The notes under the pieces are model-generated. The model did not search any database and was not told where the DNA came from. It was given only the letters and a program-made list of their open reading frames with translations. Position numbers and translations under genes: made by a program. Below are positions 4,245 through 6,107 of a DNA stretch of 6,107 nt, one piece after another (the stretch's first letter is position 1; every line of letters starts with the position of its first letter). Source of the DNA: DATGFB01 sp032160545 (GTDB lineage: Bacteria > Actinomycetota > Actinomycetes > Mycobacteriales > Jatrophihabitantaceae); NCBI GenBank assembly GCA_032160545.1, contig JAVHVN010000027.1, positions 1 through 6,107 of the forward strand, written 5' to 3'.

Positions 4245-5651
4245 TCAGGGCGGGTTCACGAAGACCGGGCGTGGGCTGATGGCAACCGAGCTCAGTGCGG
4301 CGAGAGCCCCGAAGACGGCGCAGGACCAGAGAGCGGGCCGGAACCCGGCGGTCACTGAGGTCGGGTTGTTGAGGTTGCCGTGGGCCGAGAAGACCGTGCT
4401 GGCGATGGCGATGGCGAAGACGGCGCCCAAGCGTTGGGCCATGTAATTGATCCCGGACGCTTTGCCCATTTCGGTCTCAGCGACGGAGTTGAGGACGGCG
4501 GTGGGCACGGTGGGCAAGGCCATCGAGACGCCGATACCGGCCACGAGCAGCGCTGTGACCAGTTCGATCCAGCTGGTGTGCAGCGACCCGCGTTCGGCGA
4601 CCCAGGCGAATCCGAGTGCTTGCAGCGCGAGACCGCTCACCATGATCGGGCGCCGTCCGATCCTGTCGGAGAGCGCGCCGGCCAGCGGTGAGACGACCAT
4701 CGGTGTGCCGAAGAACGGCAGCAGCCGAAGCCCGGTGGAGACGGGTGAGTACCCGCGGGCGAACTGGAAGTCCTGGGTGATCAGGAATGCGGCGGCGAAG
4801 GTAGCCCCCGACATGAGGAACATCGTCACGTTCCCTGCAGCGAACGCCCGACCACGGAACAGTCGCATCGGCAGCATCGGCGCACGAGCGCCGCGCTCCC
4901 ACCCGACGAAGGTCGCCAGCAGCACGCAGCCGGCTACCAGCGTGCACACGATCTCCGCGCTCGACCAACCGGTGTCATTGGCTCGTACCAGGGCCCAGAC
5001 CAGGATGACGACGCCTGCGGTGACGAGGGAGACGCCCGGCAGGTCGAGGCGCTCCGGCGAGCCGTGGCTTTCGGGCAGTAGGCGCACGGCGAGCGCGGTG
5101 GCAAGAATTCCGATCGGGACGTTGAGCCAGAAGATCCAGTGCCAGTTGAGTCCCTCGGTGACCACACCGCCGATGACGGGACCGGACGCGACCGCCAAGC
5201 CGGCGAGTCCGCCGTAGATGCCCACGATGAGCCCGCGCCGGTGCGGTGGGTAGGCCGTGGTGAGGATGGTGAGACTGAGTGGCAGCACCGCCGACGCTCC
5301 AAGCCCCTGAACGGTACGTGCCATGGTCAGCTCGGCAGTGCTGGGCGCGAGTGCGCACACGGCCGAGGACAGCGTGAACAGGGTCAAGCCCAAGGTGAAG
5401 ACCCGCCGCCGTCCGAACCGATCACCGAGCGCCGCAGCGGTGAGGATCCCGGCTGCGAAAGCGATGCCGTAGGAGTTCACGGTCCACTGAAGCGAGGCGA
5501 GGTTCGCGTGCAGGTCGCGCTGCATACGGGGCAGCGCGGTGAACAACGCGCCCGTGTCGAGGATGACCATGAAGTATGCAGTCGAGGTCAGGGCCACCAC
5601 CCAACGCAAGGAGGGGGTGGGCGCGGTGGACGGCGGTTGCCTCTTCGTCAT
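4245..5651 (-). CDS. DHA2-type (EmrB/QacA) MFS drug exporter
   Basis: This is a 468-residue integral membrane protein, a proton-driven multidrug or antibiotic exporter of the 14-helix DHA2 group. Hydrophobic segments run regularly from residue 17 to 457. Signatures: an acidic residue in helix 1 (VILDTGALFTALP, 29-41; D32), motif A in loop 2-3 (GDRFGRRRVF, 76-85), ARTVQGLGASAVLPLSL (111-127), motif C of exporters (ASGPVIGGVV, 155-164), NWHWIFWLNVPIG (169-181) and a second motif A-like loop, LSDRIGRRP (327-335). Helix 1 is a little unusual: family members often have LDxTIVNVALP. Substrate cannot be told. ATG 5651 is preceded by GGAGG (5660-5656) with a short 4-nt spacing. The sigma gene begins 94 nt after its stop with no strong terminator between, so it is probably the first gene of a pump/sigma/membrane-protein operon. 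Confidence 0.93.
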   Translation of the reverse strand: MTKRQPPSTAPTPSLRWVVALTSTAYFMVILDTGALFTALPRMQRDLHANLASLQWTVNSYGIAFAAGILTAAALGDRFGRRRVFTLGLTLFTLSSAVCALAPSTAELTMARTVQGLGASAVLPLSLTILTTAYPPHRRGLIVGIYGGLAGLAVASGPVIGGVVTEGLNWHWIFWLNVPIGILATALAVRLLPESHGSPERLDLPGVSLVTAGVVILVWALVRANDTGWSSAEIVCTLVAGCVLLATFVGWERGARAPMLPMRLFRGRAFAAGNVTMFLMSGATFAAAFLITQDFQFARGYSPVSTGLRLLPFFGTPMVVSPLAGALSDRIGRRPIMVSGLALQALGFAWVAERGSLHTSWIELVTALLVAGIGVSMALPTVPTAVLNSVAETEMGKASGINYMAQRLGAVFAIAIASTVFSAHGNLNNPTSVTAGFRPALWSCAVFGALAALSSVAISPRPVFVNPP

Positions 5652-5832
5652 CGATCCTCCAACAGGGGGCCGCCTTGTGGGGCGGATCTGCCGCAGTGAC
5701 GAACAGCCCTGCCCGGCACGGACAGCCGCGGGCGAAGAGTTCTTTCAAAGATTCGTTCATTCGGCGCTGTCCGTCGGCGACGACGTCGTTCGTCAATACT
5801 CGAACTGGAACCGATCAATGACTGGAGGGGTT
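5652..5832. promoter_or_regulatory. Divergent promoter region with a 9-bp dyad
   Basis: This 181-bp spacer separates the start codons of the MFS gene (minus) and the DGPF protein (plus). ACGGACAGC (5718-5726) and GCTGTCCGT (5766-5774) form a perfect 9-bp inverted repeat 39 bp apart, flanking the most AT-rich stretch of the spacer (about 5738-5761), where promoter elements are most likely. A perfect 10-bp palindrome ACGACGTCGT follows at 5780-5789. A GGAAC motif (5807-5811) resembles an ECF -35 box but is too close to the ATG at 5833 to leave a usual -10. I cannot assign exact promoters. Confidence 0.55.
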
Positions 5833-6107
5833 ATGCAGTACGCATTGCTTGCCTACGGGAGCCAGCGGACCGATTCGGGCCCGGTGGACGGGGTGATTGC
5901 GGACGTGCTCGCTAGGCCGTACGTCACCGGATGGGCTCGCCTGCACGCGGACGGGTCAGCCACCACCGTGCGGCACGGCCAGGAGCGGACGCTTCTCACC
6001 GACGGGCCGTTCATCGAGACCAAGGAATTTCTCGCCGGCGTCATCGTGGTGGAGGCCGACAACCTCGACGGTGCCCTCGCCATCGCGCAGGAACTGCAGG
6101 AATCCCG
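5833..6107 (+). CDS. DGPF-domain YCII family protein (C-terminus cut by window end)
   Basis: Ninety-one codons are visible and the frame is open to the window edge. The protein starts with the strand MQYALLAYG (1-9) and has the family's DGPF signature in LLTDGPFIETKEFLAGVIVVEADNLDGALAIAQEL (54-88; D57, G58, P59, F60), followed by the typical helix. DGPF proteins are small YCII-fold proteins, usually about 110-130 residues, commonly encoded next to ECF sigma factors of the SigJ/ECF42 type; their biochemical role is unknown. ATG 5833 has GGAGG (5824-5828) 4 nt upstream, in a run reading TGGAGGGGTT. It is divergent from the MFS gene across a 181-bp spacer. The predicted sigma partner would lie beyond the right edge and is not visible here; the sigma gene at 3563-4150 lacks the C-terminal extension of ECF42 and is not the expected partner. 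Confidence 0.9.
   Translation, partial: MQYALLAYGSQRTDSGPVDGVIADVLARPYVTGWARLHADGSATTVRHGQERTLLTDGPFIETKEFLAGVIVVEADNLDGALAIAQELQES

Noticed and set aside
4447..5217. 256-codon plus-strand open frame antisense to the MFS gene
   Set aside because: Ser/Thr/Arg/Pro-rich shadow of a membrane-protein gene, without start signal.
5422..5760. Minus-strand frame starting MNESLKELFARGCPCRAG upstream of the MFS gene, a possible leader peptide
   Set aside because: It has no good Shine-Dalgarno and no stop before the pump; it runs out of frame deep into the MFS gene as a shadow. The Cys-rich start is suggestive of a leader but unsupported.

Overview
The window is GC-rich chromosomal DNA from an actinomycete (Actinomycetota). 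The evidence is strong G/C third-position use, GTG starts, and a set of families I know almost only from this phylum: HelR, DUF6158, a DUF6343-like membrane protein, and a CU044_5270-type membrane protein paired with an ECF sigma factor. I see no rRNA, tRNA, CRISPR array, transposase or phage gene. Genus cannot be fixed from the sequence.

Layout from left to right. Positions 1-897 (minus) hold the N-terminal 299 codons of helR, the RNA polymerase-recycling ATPase linked to rifamycin tolerance. A 245-bp divergent spacer rich in short repeats separates it from two small plus-strand genes, a DUF6158 protein (1143-1391) and a two-helix membrane protein (1405-1734). Convergent to these is a YCII-domain protein (1832-2158, minus). 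Its 275-bp upstream spacer carries four clean stem-loops; two of them lie directly behind the next minus-strand operon and probably terminate it.

Positions 2434-5651 (minus) look like one transcription unit read right to left. A 14-helix DHA2-type MFS exporter comes first, then an ECF-type sigma factor, then a single-pass membrane protein of the CU044_5270 type. The sigma and membrane-protein genes overlap by 8 nt, which suggests coupled translation and a sigma/anti-sigma pair. A 181-bp divergent spacer with a 9-bp dyad then leads to a plus-strand DGPF-type YCII protein (5833 onward), cut by the window end.

Functional reading (inference): this is a stress/antibiotic-response neighbourhood. 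HelR protects RNA polymerase, the MFS pump exports something, and the sigma/membrane-protein pair could sense an envelope or drug signal and control the pump. The DGPF protein at the right edge belongs to a family usually encoded next to another ECF sigma factor, so a second sigma gene may lie just outside. None of the gene families is new. The points worth a second look are the out-of-frame strong ribosome-binding site ahead of the sigma gene, the four extracytoplasmic cysteines of the putative anti-sigma factor, and the dense stem-loops in the spacers.
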